Assembly: GCA_900239685.1 (NCBI GenBank)
Contig: OENT01000195.1
Coordinates: 101,404-165,403, forward strand
Direction: 5' to 3'
Length of the DNA stretch: 64,000 nucleotides
Source: Rotaria macrura
Taxonomy: Eukaryota > Rotifera > Eurotatoria > Philodinida > Philodinidae
Shown here: one piece after another, positions 1 to 12,523 of the stretch
Layout of the letters: the number at the start of each line of letters is the position of its first letter
How positions within the stretch are numbered: the first letter of the stretch is position 1
Program-made: the position numbers and the translations under genes
Notes under the pieces: model-generated
What the model saw: the letters and a program-made list of their open reading frames with translations, nothing else
The model's database searches: none
Told to the model about the DNA's origin: nothing

Positions 1-287
1 GAATACATGAAATGAAAATACGTCACTGTGTAACATCATCAAACCACATATCAGTGAACTAATAGTGCTGTTTTATCGATCGATTATAATTTAAATAATC
101 AAATTAAAAAACGAAAACAAAACAACGCTTGAAAATTACAATGAAAGAAAAAAAAACAAATTTCTCGTATGCACGATGATCAACTAAAGAATAAATGGTG
201 TTTCGTTTCGAAAGAAGTAGTTAGGTAAATTTAGAAAAAAAAAATTAAAACTACGAGTAGTCGTTCGTATTCGTTTATCGATTGTAT
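1..287. other. 3' flank of the PDZ gene, nothing else recognised
   Basis: This AT-rich stretch lies beyond the last proposed exon of the minus-strand PDZ gene. I see no open frame of note and no canonical AATAAA on the minus strand. A GATAAA variant lies about 10 nt beyond the proposed stop. Confidence 0.5.
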
Positions 288-3200
288 TCATATACATATT
301 GGTTCATCTCCATCACGCGTTAATGGGATTCCAGCTAGAAGGAAAAAAAAAGAAAAAGAAAATAATACGTGATAGATCACAGTGAATTTTATCTAAGGAA
401 ACTATTCATTTCAATGTGAGTTAACAGTTTCTTTCGTCGTATGTATTTCTATGTTTACCTGATTCTTCTCTTAATTGAACAAATGGTAAAAGCGAATTCA
501 GTGGAATAGCATGTTGTATTGAAAATTCATAACCAGCCGTATCAATTACTAAAATATTCAATTGTCTATCTCGTTTACTTATTTGCATTATTTCATTTAT
601 TCGATTGGTTGATAAATTTATTGTATCTTGACCATTCAACTCGAGTATAACATCACCGCATTTGATGCCACATGCATCAGCTGATGAGCCTGGTTCAATA
701 TATTGAACATGTAGTGTTTTTTCAAGTTTCCATTCAAGACCAAAATCATCTTGAGGTTGGTCGAATTTAAGTTTACATAGACGTGGTCTTATGTCATCTG
801 TCTGTGGTGATTGATAATTGAATACGTTGTTATCTAAATAACCACCTTGTCTTCTTAATATGCGATAAGCTGCACCCGTTAATACAATAAGAGACACGTG
901 ACCATTTTCTTCATATGAACGTTTGATGGATTTCGTTATTTCAAGAAACGAAGAAAAACTTTGAACATTTTTTGATTGTACATACATTACATGGTCACCT
1001 GCAGCCACACCACTACAAAGAACAATTTCGAAGATAATTCTAATATGAAAATTAATTACCTTCGTTTAGCTGGACTATTTGGAAATACTTCTAAAACAAT
1101 AGGAGTATCACAATGTGGTCGTTCAATAAGTTTCAAACCACATTTAAGAGAATTCGAATCTTGAAGAAGTATACATTCTCCTAAAATAAATCAATTTTTC
1201 AAACATAACTTCTAATTTGAAATGATTTTACGTTGCCATGGCTGTCTAGGTTCAGTTAATCCATAACTGAAATCGTGGACAGGGTGATATCTACCAGATG
1301 CTCCTAATCGTGGTTTTCTTTCATCCGAATTGTAATTCGCCAGTGTGTTATAATGAGGCTCATCAGAAGATGTCGAACTTTGTCGCTTTGATACTCGTCT
1401 TTTCTTGCGTCGCTCAATAAGCACTTCTAAATCATCTTGTTGATAGCAACTGTTCATCAAACCCATGACAACTAAATAAAGTTAAACGAAGTAGATAGTT
1501 TGATAGAAAAAAGTCTCGTAATACATTTTTGAAAATATACGATAGGTTTCAGTGATGGGAAGAAGAGTTAACGTTTTTTCATTAACACATCTCTTCTTCA
1601 AATGTCACAATGGTAAGGTAGATAGTAGCTACTCGAATACTATGGCTATATAATGTTTGTCTTCTCATCATTCTTAACTTACACACTAACTGAAATTCTC
1701 GTAAAGAAGAAAGAGCTTAAAATATTTTTTTTTCTAATTTCGATACTTTCATGTGCGACGTAAACAGACACAATTTTTCATAAAAATTTTGTGTCATTCT
1801 TTTGTGACATACGATTTTTTCTTGCTCGCTGTTAATTTATAGAATAGATGTAATTTAAAAAATTGGTTGTTATTTCAATAGATTCTTGTTTGAACATAGT
1901 TTTCTCATGTATGAACTTTGGAAACATTCTATTTTCTATGCATATTTCCTTAGGTTTTTATTTCGTTCTTTTCTCAAGTAAAATTATGTTGAATGCTTCT
2001 TTACCTTGCTTCGTTTTGTCTGATACCTTTTCTTTATTTATTTCAATCAAACGATCGTTCTCCGATACGCCAGCCTTTTCTAAATAACATTAAAAAGAAC
2101 TTAACTAATAATAGACATGAGTGTACAATTAAAAACCTGCGGGTGAAGCAGACTTGATGTTATAAATAATGTAGTTGTTATCGTCTTTTTGTATCTCAAA
2201 ACCTATTGATTGACCATCCATTCTTTTAATAGAACACAAACGAAGCAGCGCGTCCACAGATACAATATCGATACTACTACGTGACCGACGTTCTTGTTGA
2301 TCTTTGGTCGGATGAAAAGTTGTCGATGTTGGCTTTGGCAATTTATCATCTTAAAGAAGAAAAATTTAATTGTATTGCCTTGTTTTGATTATTGATATTT
2401 AGAACTTTACCATTAAATGGTTTATTCTTTGAAGGTAGAATAAGTTCCTTTATAGTGTCGTAAGGCATAGGTGAAGAAGCAGGTGTAATATATCTAAAAA
2501 AATATTGAAATACTTTATTTTTCTTGAGAGATCTTGATGAAAGAACGTAGCAGCGCCGTCTCAATAAATATATATATATATATACTAATATAAAGGATAC
2601 ATTTGTACCGAAAGTTTTACCAATACATGATGCTGAGGAACAACAATCCTAGCAGAAATTTCAGTAAGATAAAGTAAATGAGAATAAAATTCTGACTTAT
2701 TTATGGTCTTCACAAGAGAATCCAAGTAACTTCATCATTATCACAGTCACAGAGCTTGACAAGATTTCAAATTAAACCCAATCAATTTGTTTAGTTTTTG
2801 TTCGGACAAGCTTTGGCATCTCGTTTGAATTCTTGTCACAGAATGAATTTCGTACATTAACTGTTAAAACAAACAAAATATATGTGACTAGAAGAGAGAT
2901 CAAATCTCACCTTTCTCAATAATTTTTTTTATGTCGAAGAAAATTTGGCCTTTATTTTTCAACAGGAAAAGAAATAGTATATTTGCAAAACAAAAATTTT
3001 ATCAATCAGACTCATGATAGTATTCTTTCAACGTAATACTAGTTGGGTTCAATAGAAAAAAAAACAAGTCAATGCTATCAGTAGCATCTTGAGAAGTCCT
3101 CTACATTGAGAGAAACAATACATCGCTGACGACATGACAGTTTTTCTCAGAATTCTAGGATGTAAAATTGGAAGATCATATGAGAATAACTTCTTTTCAA

Positions 3201-6200
3201 GCAGGAAATGACGAAAATAAAAAGCGTGATAAGAAACAAAAAATCTTCTCAGCCAAGAACGTTCAGATCACAATACATAGCAGTATGAGTTTATTGAAAT
3301 TTTCATAGTTTTCTTTCGATTCGATCTTCTTTTCAATGAGAAAAACGTCCGAAGTAAATGTAGAATATTCAATTAAAACGTAGAAATTTCTCTTTTTCAA
3401 GTATATTCTGAGATAAGAAGAAAACAACAGCTATGAGGGAAGATATTTTTGTGTCCATTCATTTGAAACTAGTGAAAAACCCATTCAATAGCAGACTGTT
3501 CATATATCTATGTATATAAATTTTAACGACATTTGAACCTATTGTGCAATGTTCGACGATCCATCATAATTGAACTAACGAAGCATATCTATCGAATATT
3601 TGAAGTATAAATAGTAGAATTTTTCAGAAACTAAAAACAAGAATCATGAAATTCCGTTCTAGAATCTATAAATCAATTCGATATCGTTACTCAATAATTA
3701 GATAGAAGATAGTTTTTCGAATCTAGAAACCATGAACATACTTTTTCTGGTAAGACATTCTACTACGTTTACTCTTTTCTGGTGAAAGAATTGAATTTCA
3801 AAATTTTTTCGTAAAAGAATTTTCCCTCAAGGAAAGGAATCACTTAATTTACCGACGAACGTCATCTTTTTCAGGTGTTTGGCCAATAGGATAATGACGA
3901 GTTTTGTACCATTCATAACCATTACCGTCAATAACCAGTAGTTTAATCTCTTGGTTTTTTTCATAATTTGTTCTGATAAGATCTTGAACATGATCGTAAT
4001 CTAGTGTTTCAATATTGGAATCATTTACTTCAATGATATAGTCATCATTCAAAATATTTGTATGAGCAGCTGGTGAATTTAGGTCAAGCTTCTGTATTCG
4101 ATATCCGCTAACACCACCAAACTTATTTGATGATCGAACAATCTGAAAACCAAGATCTTTATAATTTGACCAAGGCTAAATATAATATGAAATATAGTGG
4201 AATCGAATCATAATCATTTACAAACGCATCCTACTCGAATAGTACAAAGACGTATTTCAGGATACGTTTCCGTTATTGGCTCTGTATGCAATGAACTAGA
4301 TGTTTCGGAGTTTGATGACGTTTTTGGAAGCATAAGATCATCTAATCGCAAATTTCTGTATGAATGTTCATCGATAACTTCTAATGATATTGAACGACCG
4401 TCTATTTTTGCTTTTTCAGTTAATTTACGTAGATATCGGTGAAATTTAGTGTCACTCATATTTTTAACACCACGATTATTAACTGCTAAAACAAAATAAC
4501 CAAGAGGAAGACCTAAAAGAAGTCAAGAAAATATCATTCTATAAATTAGAAAAAATATTTATTTTCGTTTTTTATGTTATCGACCTTCATTTTCAGCAGA
4601 TGATTTTGGCTTAATTTCAATAATTTTATGTCCAACAATATCATTTTGAATTGATCTAACACGAAAACCAAAGCCTGTATCATTTGGCTTCATTTGAAGT
4701 TCGTAATATTTTCGACCAAATTCTTTTTGTATTGGTAGCACTGGATTTTGTGTTACCAAAGCTGATATATTATATTTCAGTGGTGTGGTTCTTTTTGATG
4801 TTACCACATTTAGCACTAGTTTTGGAACTTTTAATTATATAAAATCTATTGAGACTATAAATATGAAACAATCATATACATACCAACAGAAGATGCAGAC
4901 GGTGATGATGAAATTCGATTAGTTCTACTATTCGATAATTTCTGAACATTTGAAAGTTTACTGTGAATACGTTTCTTTCGGTTTACATAGTATTCATACG
5001 TGTCTTTATCTGTTACTAACAATACCAAAGATTGTGGATATACAATATCTTTTATACGTTGTTTTATTTGATCATAGTGCATATTTTGAACATTGCTTCC
5101 ATTTACTTCAACAAGTAAATCTCCAGACTTAATGCCGGCAAGTTGAGCATCTACATAGCAATAGAAAAAAATCAATGGTATATGTATTCATTATCTGTTG
5201 AGACTCTGGTTTGTCACCGACTATTGAAAGGCACACGCAAACAAGCTATTATTTATATGAGCTGAATTTTGCCTACAAGATGCTCGGACTATATATTAGC
5301 TTAGTTTTTCCTAACAATCCTAGTCGAACGCCAAGCAGTTTTATTTATCATGACACATAGAAGAACAATATTAATCAGAAACTATTCACTATCTGTCAGT
5401 CTTCATTCTTATGAATGGATCATTTGTTGTGTGAAAAAGAAAACATGTCAGGATCAAGAGCAGTATAGAACCATGCTTCGATTCACATGTTTCAAAGTAA
5501 GGAAAAATAAATGTGAAAACCTCCGACTTAAGTCCGAGAGTTATGTGTACTTCAAAAAGTGAATGAGACAAATCAGTAATTCTAGAATGTGTGCACGGAA
5601 GAAGTATCCTAGGAAACCTTTTTGGAAAACTCCAAAACTACTGGCCATCTCAGGCATATCTAGGCAATTTCGTTTCTCGATGTAGCTTTTGTTCATTTTC
5701 AGGCGATGTTTTGTTAGAAAGCAAAACTAATATCAGATTCGGAATCAGCGTTAAAAACTGAGTCGATTTGTATTCGTTGTGGATAATTCTGAGAAAAAAA
5801 TGTTTTTTTTGAAAAAATCCTTGTACCCCACCTCAGGGATTGTTTGGTCAATAATGCCAGTTTTTTCGATAACTCAGCCATTTCTTGCCGGATCCTTTTC
5901 ATCTTCGAACCCGACCGAGATATTGATGAGACAACTGGGTGCATAAAATTTCAGCTCAATCGAATGTATTTGTAAAGAGTTATCGTGTAAACGGTCGGCC
6001 GACCGAACACACTGACAGATTCTAGAGTGTACTTACTTTTTCGAGTATACAAAAAGCGCTATAGCTTTTATGAATAGAATAGCTCACAGAAAATAATACC
6101 CTGCATTTAACAGTCATCATCTACAGTAGTAGTTGTTGAAAAGGCTTGATTGCTAAAATAGAAATTCTTCACGCCCTGAGCCATGAAATGTTCTTATGAA

Positions 6201-7649
6201 CAAAAACAAATAATCAAACATAATCCGTAATGTAAGTGTTAGTATAAATTTTCGGATGTATTTGTTTGACCGATGCAAGTTGAATGTGATCTATTTGAAA
6301 TTTAAATTGAATTCGAGAAATCATCTTAGTAGAGGAAACATAAACCATAATGAATTTTTCTTAGGGGTTGACGCTATAGAAAATTTGATTAAACTATATC
6401 AAATGTCCTCTATCATTTATGACCGTTCGGATCACAATCTATATTTTCAGATTATTCTTCTTTTGAAACGATCAGATGTTCTCATCTACGTAATGAATAT
6501 TAGACTAAAATTATTCGGATTTAGTTCTTTTAATTCAGTGTTAAGTCAATTGATCATAGTTAACATTCTTCATATATACATGGAAAGATCATTCATTGAC
6601 ATTCTCACGAACGAACTCTTGATTGACAAGAAAATGAAATACTTACTTGATGGTCGATTTTTATCACTTTGTAAAATTTCCAATGTATTGTAATCACGAT
6701 ACATATCATATACGAGTTGAAAGCCCCATTCATCTGTTTCGCTGGCACGATGAATAGTGCATAGACGAATATTATCTGAATGGTGGTCTTCGAATCGATC
6801 TAAATAGGATATTTTTGTTGTTAAAAATAAAGAATAAGCTTTTATTCTTATATATTCTTCTCAATTTATACCTGAATTGACAGAATCCAATATGTTTTTT
6901 GGAAATGAACTATTTTGAAATTCTTTGGAAGGTAATGGTACATTTTTCTGTTTAAAATATATGTAGGTATGTGTATCGACGACGTATAACTTGACGTAAC
7001 CTTTTGATATTTGTTTGACCAGATTTTTTCGTATAGTATCAGTTGGTTGATTATCAACAAATTCATCATTGATTTCAAGAATTCGATCATATTTGCGTAA
7101 TGTCGTTTTAACAGCAGGTGAATTCGGAAGTATGTCTTGAACGAGTAAGCCAGTACCATCACTACTACCAATCGGAGAAATGCCAAAGGATTGATCAGAC
7201 TTCTGTTTTAGATGTATTTCACATGTACGTGGTGTGTTTATAGGAAAATTCTTATACTCTAATGGCATTTGTTGTGGGGAGTGAATTACTTTAGCAAGTT
7301 TAGGATCGATTGAGATATTACTTTTTTTCAATTCTTCATATTTAGTTTTTTCAATAACAAGTAACTCTAAGTAATCATTCGAGTTTTTGGAATTTTGTAT
7401 TGTTTTCAGCAGAACATCATATTTACTCTTGGTTACATCTGTATCGTTAATACGAAGAATAACCTCACCCATTTTGAGTCCAGCAGCAGCTGCTGCTGGA
7501 CTATTCGACTCGATCATACTAATAGAATGCGGAGGTCTTGATGAACTATCAATACTGAAACCAAAACCTTCGTAATCAGACCATTTATACAAACGATAGT
7601 GACGAAGTTTAGCATTACGTAAAGCCTCTTCATTTTTTAAGTTCGACAT
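288..7649 (-). CDS. Multi-PDZ scaffold protein with eight PDZ domains (NHERF/PDZK1-like)
   Basis: Predicted adaptor that binds C-terminal tails of membrane proteins. Exons (minus): 6872-7649, 6647-6799, 4884-5150, 4585-4815, 4226-4512, 3853-4175, 2411-2493, 2137-2349, 2005-2079, 1232-1471, 1060-1180, 459-1012, 288-334; all phases agree and give about 1123 residues. Eight PDZ modules are visible from their carboxylate-loop variants: EGFGF, QSFGI, DEWGF, TGFGF, KDLGF, QSIGF, LKCGL and DDFGL. Several start with a NHERF-style R-L-C motif. PDZ1-2 share one exon; the others are split by introns. The ATG at 7649 opens the first exon just before PDZ1. The last exon is uncertain: reading on without the last splice gives a stop at 421 instead. 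Vertebrate PDZK1 has four PDZ domains, so eight is long. A 1.5-kb intron (5151-6646) holds a repeat copy; the 1.36-kb intron 2494-3852 shows nothing recognisable. Orthology to a named family member is not claimed. Confidence 0.85.
5503..6050 (+). mobile_element. Non-autonomous repeat family, copy A (intronic)
   Basis: About 550 bp, closely similar to 13183-13728 (inverted) and 52970-53532. Near one end is an 18-bp TTAA-centred palindrome (5521-5538, one mismatch). Near the other is a perfect 14-bp palindrome CGGTCGGCCGACCG (5992-6005). The ends carry imperfect inverted copies of a motif like GTGTACTTCAAAAAGTGA, each followed by TTCTAGA or CTCTAGA. No clear target duplication is seen. It holds a 76-codon frame (complement of 5714-5944) that is intact in copies A and B and broken in C, so it is probably not a gene. 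It sits in intron 2 of the PDZ gene. Confidence 0.75.
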
Positions 7650-7818
7650 GATAATACAAATGTAATTAGTTTTTCATAAATGAAAAAAAAAAATTAATAC
7701 CTAGAAGCATAAAAATATGAAATATTTCATCAATATACAATTTTTCTCACAAGTATATATTCATTAAAAGTACTCTACCCAATCTTTGTTGCTTATTTCT
7801 ATAGCTAACAATGAAATA

Positions 7819-7842
7819 CTATATATATATATATATATATAT
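7819..7842. repeat. (TA)n microsatellite
   Basis: An uninterrupted AT dinucleotide run of about 24 bp lies in the region upstream of the PDZ gene. Confidence 0.9.
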
Positions 7843-9328
7843 GCATATATCTTTCTTTACCCCTTTATGAATTGTCTGTTAACTACCAAGCATCTTTTTC
7901 TTCTATGTCTCTCATTGCCTATCTAAATAGCAAACCTTCCTGATAAGCACTACTCATATGCAGACACATACTCCAAATCAGATATTAAATAAACGAGAGA
8001 CGCAAGAATATCTTTACATATCTACATCTTTTCAAATTGAAAAAAGAATGAAATAGTTGATTCTCTTTTTTTTTCACTCTGAAGAAAGTATGCTAGCTAT
8101 GTCATAAATGAAAATACACATCTTTTTTCTTCTATTTACCTCCAACGATAGATTTACACTAACAAAAGAGAAGACGACGTATTGTTTGTTGAAATTGAAA
8201 TTTTACTTCACCTCTATCTTGACATTCGTATTGATATTAAATACTCTTTCATTTATTTGATAATCGAAATTAAATCATTATTTTTCTATATAATAAATAT
8301 GCTACAATGTACACAAAATATTGAACGAATAGAAAATAAAAATGACACTATACAATAGGAAGAAATACATTGTAACAAAAGTAAAACAATAAATAACATA
8401 CGAAAGTTATTTGCAAACCTCAGTCATATCTTTTGTAGAACGTTTTTGCTCAGGTTTTTATTGAAGTTGACCAAAGATTCGTCCTTCATCATCCATATAT
8501 TTATAGATAAGATAAAACCCATAAAAAATAAATGTTCTGATAGTAAAATTATTGTAGTGAAGAAAAACTTAATCTCATCATCACGTATTTCCATCGGAAG
8601 CAAATCTACGCAAACAAAAAACAAAGTAGAACATGAATTTTCATGTATACACGTGTCAACATCAGTCGATTAATTACTGAAATAATGTGTTCTTATTTAC
8701 TATCGGAATTTCTCTGCTATACAATACGATATGAACTATTTATGATCATGATGATTTAACAATTTAATTAGAATAAAATACGACGAAGGAAATTATTTCT
8801 AATCATAAAAAATCTTCATATCATTTGACATTCATTAAATAATATTGAGACTATTACAAACAAAAAAGAATACTCAAGAGAAAGTTTAACAATTAAATCT
8901 TTCTTTGTTTCCATGTACTACTACCATAGATGATGTTCGTCATACTTTTGGAGTATTTTTAATAAGGATGAATTTGTTTTGTTTTGACACAATAAAATGT
9001 GTGCCATCTCATATTACAATTGCTAAAAGAATGAAATGAAAACATTAGAAAAATAAAACGAAAGATCAAAAAGACGTTGATGTTTTATTTGATTTTCTCG
9101 TTCTTCATCACGGAAACAGCAACAAGATGAAACAAATACGATAAGTCTGATGAACTTAGAATATGCACATCTTCTAGTTTAATAGCGAATTTCGTTTAAA
9201 AAATTGATCAGTACACTACGTAGAATAGTTATTTCTATACTAAACAGGTACAGATAAATAAAATATGTTTTGTTATCTTTGTTTTCCATTTGACATGACA
9301 CTCATATATATATATATATTATTCGTAC

Positions 9329-9433
9329 CAGAGCTGCCAACAGGCCACTTTTTTCCGGTCCTGTCTGGCCTTTTGCCTGGCCTGCTATGATTGAGCCTGA
9401 CCTGCAGGCCGGCCTGGCCTATTGACAGCTCTG
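9329..9433. mobile_element. 105-bp hAT-type MITE with 8-bp target duplication
   Basis: The element is bounded by inverted repeats of 19 bp with 17 matches (CAGAGCTGCCAACAGGCCA at the left; the right end, reverse-complemented, differs at two positions). It is flanked by a perfect 8-bp direct repeat ATTCGTAC at 9321-9328 and 9434-9441. An 8-bp duplication with ends starting CAGAG is the hallmark of the hAT superfamily. The interior is GC-rich with repeated GGCC/CCTGG motifs, unlike the AT-rich surroundings. It has no coding capacity and must rely on a transposase elsewhere. Confidence 0.9.
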
Positions 9434-10389
9434 ATTCGTACAACATATGTAATTAGTCATATATTTTCAACTAATACACGAGTGAAAAATCGCAGTAGCA
9501 AAGTCGAATGCTCGTTTTTGTCTGTACCAGTTGCTAAATATATTTAGCCGTCTTATTGTGTTCAAAAACGCAATGTTTTTCTTTTATAACCGTACATCTT
9601 ATTTTAAGTACGAACATTTTCTTATACTTATACGTATACATATGCATGATATCAATAGTTAATGTGTGATAAACAAATAATTATGTATGAAGCGTCATAA
9701 ATTGTGATATTCAACTTGTGTATTGGCCGCTACGTACATCAAGTAGCAAGTATTGTTTCGTGTTTGAATATTCTTTGTACTTACATCGTTTTAACAAGAC
9801 TAATGAAAGAATACATTTTTTTTTGTAGATTCACAATGATCAATCATGAACATGCAATATGAGTAGATGTAATGATTTTTCGAAAACGTTTCTTTCATAC
9901 ACACAGATATTATGATAGAGATTTTCTTACTGAAGAACGATTCATATTAATACGTTTGAGTTTTATTACATATTTATCCTGCAAGGGCATCTTGATGACA
10001 CTCATGAAAGGATTATGAGATTGAATTTCATGATTCTTTGAAATAGAATGCTAATCTTTGAACTGAATGTTCAATTCAATTTTAAGTATACTGACACATT
10101 TGAGCACAAGATTTCGATGTGAATCATTGCCTATAGCTCAATTAAATCATCACGTTATGAAAGTAAAATTTTCAGGTTGAATTTTTCTCTTGTTTCTATG
10201 TTTCGGCTTTTTTGTCTAGAGTCAGATCGAAAAATGGATTGATGCATCATTATTTAATTGTGAAAGTTCACAAAGATAAATCATTTCGGATTCTAACTAT
10301 GTCTAATCTTTTCGATATCTTCTTGTGAACCATGTCAATTCTTGATCATTAAACATGTTTTCATTTCTAGTGAAGTTATTGATTTATAT

Positions 10390-10395
10390 TTTATT
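10390..10395 (-). terminator. Poly(A) signal AATAAA of MESH1
   Basis: AATAAA on the minus strand begins about 20 nt after the MESH1 stop codon, implying a very short 3' UTR. Confidence 0.6.
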
Positions 10396-10414
10396 GAGAA
10401 AAATGCATACAATT

Positions 10415-12192
10415 CTATTCGAATCGAATGTTACGTTGAAGAAATAAATCTTTTAAAATAGAATCCAATTGAAAATTATGTCCGAACAATTGACGTGCTA
10501 CTTGCGATGACCAGTTGAAATACTCTTTCACACGTTCCTCAGACCAGCCAACAGGTGTACAACGATTTAAATCACGTAGATTATATATCTTATCCGCAAG
10601 ACGAACAACGATAGCATCCGATGTTAATTTACTAGCATTGGCAATTTGTAAACGTTTACGTTCAGCTTTCGGTAAATTTTTATCATCCGTCAATTCAGCC
10701 ACGATACCTATTGTATAAATTTGAATTATATGTATTTCTAAGTACACAAAAATTCATATCAATGTATCTAAAGTTCCTGTCATATAAAGGATAAACTATT
10801 ATCATTGTCATTTTTTCTGAAGACAGATAAATGAATTGACAAGATCAACAACTATTCATCCTTTGCATTATATGACAGCCAAACAACGTTTTATTAATAA
10901 TTTCATTGACATCGTCAACATGTGCTACGAAGTTTACCACTAAATTCTACATCGTTTGGTGTTTACTTCAAAAATTTTTCAAGTTAGAACATGTTAAACG
11001 ATTGTGCTATGTCATTTTTTACTATTGAAAAGTGCATGCAGTAGTATTGCTATCTATTGTCGCCGGCATAATAGTATCAGTAGTTGTGCAAAGGGAGATC
11101 ACACTCGTACAATTGCGTATCTGTTGATCGTTTCAATTCTCAATCAACAAGAAAATTTTGTTAGAAAAACAAAGTAGACAGTTCCGTAAAGTAAAAATGA
11201 CTCTCTCTAGACCGAGTTTAGAACGATGGTATGCCAGTGTCTTATTTTCCCTTAACAAAAAGAATATACGTCACTTGTTACTATTCTTCAATGAAGTATC
11301 ATTTTTTATTTGAAGGAAAATTGAAGTGGTGTTACTGACAACTCATTTCGTAGTTATAAGATAATAGTAGTACGAAAAAACTTGATACGTATAGCAGGTG
11401 AACTCTTTCTATCTGTCGAAAATCATTGCTCGAACGACAAGTTCTTTGAACGCAGTAGTAGTAGTAATAACTTTTCTCATTCTATGAAGCTTTTCAAAAG
11501 TCATTCGAATACTACATTAGTTAATTGAATAGTCAAACAATATTCCTACGATAATGCAAAGCTTCACTTATTACCAACCGTTTTTATAGTATATTCACAT
11601 GTTAAAAGCCTATTCATTCATATTTAATTCTTAAAATACTATGAACTTGCTTTTAAAAATCCTAACAGACGGCTTTTTAGTATTTACTGTCGATAAAATC
11701 TGTTCATTGAAGTAATTCTACAGTTTTCACAATACAAGGCAGAAAAACGTAATCTAAACACGGCAATCAGATTTGTCTGAATTTACAGTTCTTGATATTG
11801 TTCGACGAACTCTTGTCGTACTCCGAGTAAAACTTAACTATCTATGTCCTATTAATGTACACTGTTGTCAGAGTATAGTTCAAAAATTGTGACTACCAGA
11901 GATGCGTGGTCCAAAGAGTTGTTTAAGTTCATCGAATGTTGTGTCCGTATCTTCGATAGTATCATGTAAAAGTGCAGCCTAGAAAATAGAACTATGTTGT
12001 CGAAACAAGTCTAGCATTACTACGAACAATACCTACAGCAAGTAAATCATAATCTTTAATGTCAGCTTCATTGCTTAGAATAAATGCTACGCCTATCGGA
12101 TGATTTATATACGGTGTTCCTTCTGAATCCTTTCGTTTTTGATTTCTATGTTTGTAGGCCGCAAATTGAAGTGCATGCATAAATTTTTCCAT
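10415..12192 (-). CDS. HDDC3: MESH1 / HDDC3, HD-domain (p)ppGpp and NADPH hydrolase
   Basis: Metazoan SpoT homologue. In animals the family removes the 3' phosphates of (p)ppGpp and of NADPH in a Mn-dependent reaction. Exons (minus): 12037-12192, 11897-11978, 10415-10707, giving 176 residues (human about 179). Conserved marks are KHRNQKRKDSEGTPYINHP with a metal-ligand His, LLHDTIEDTD with the HD pair and following acidic residues, TDDKNLPKAERKRLQ, and RLADKIYNLRDLNRCTP with the distal metal Asp; this covers the whole family fold. The start is the ATG at 12192, because the longer frame opens only with TTG. An acceptor-like site (TTTTATCATAG) ends 2 nt before the ATG, so trans-splicing is possible. 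The first donor is GTAGGT at 12036, chosen because it alone keeps the family sequence in frame. Intron 2 is 1.19 kb. The gene lies 331 bp downstream of PPIP5K on the same strand. Confidence 0.93.
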
Positions 12193-12523
12193 ATCTATGA
12201 TAAAATTAGACAATTGCTTGTTTTGTTAAACAAAAGATATCAATTAGATGAAGATGAAATAAACGATGAAAATTGATTCATTCATATTTATTGTATTCAT
12301 TAGATCAAAGAAAATATATATTATCTAGTTAATATATAAAAAAAAATTAAAAAACAAAGGAAATGAATAAATATTCCAATATCACCGATAGAATGCGGAA
12401 ATAATTTATAAACGGGATTTTAATTATAACCTGTAGTTCAAAGATCACTAGAAGTCAAAAAACATAAAAAATAAAATAAAATAAACATTGTCATTCATGC
12501 GTGTACACTTCTATGATAACGGC
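12193..12523 (-). promoter_or_regulatory. PPIP5K-MESH1 intercistronic spacer
   Basis: A 331-bp spacer between the PPIP5K stop and the MESH1 start. A minus-strand AATAAA (12287-12292) lies about 95 nt upstream of the MESH1 ATG. A polypyrimidine-containing acceptor ending TAG lies 2 nt before that ATG. This arrangement would suit spliced-leader trans-splicing of a downstream gene, but a separate promoter cannot be excluded. Confidence 0.45.

Larger units (their letters stand above)
7650..10414. other. Intergenic region between PDZ gene start and MESH1 3' end
   Basis: About 2.8 kb, AT-rich. It contains the presumed promoter and 5' UTR of the PDZ gene, with a possible splice acceptor ending CTTCTAG about 55 nt upstream of its ATG. 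It also holds a (TA)n run at 7819-7842, a short TA run near 9304-9320 and the hAT-type element at 9329-9433. Short frames at 8424-8673 on both strands look like chance. Confidence 0.6.

Noticed and set aside
6256..6693. 145-codon plus-strand open frame in PDZ gene intron 2
   Set aside because: It resembles no protein I know, is rich in Ile/Leu/Asn as expected from AT-rich DNA, and overlaps the antisense of a real PDZ exon at its end.
12193..12213. Longer MESH1 N terminus starting at 12213
   Set aside because: The codon there is TTG, and an acceptor-like TAG lies just before the ATG at 12192, which fits the family's usual start.
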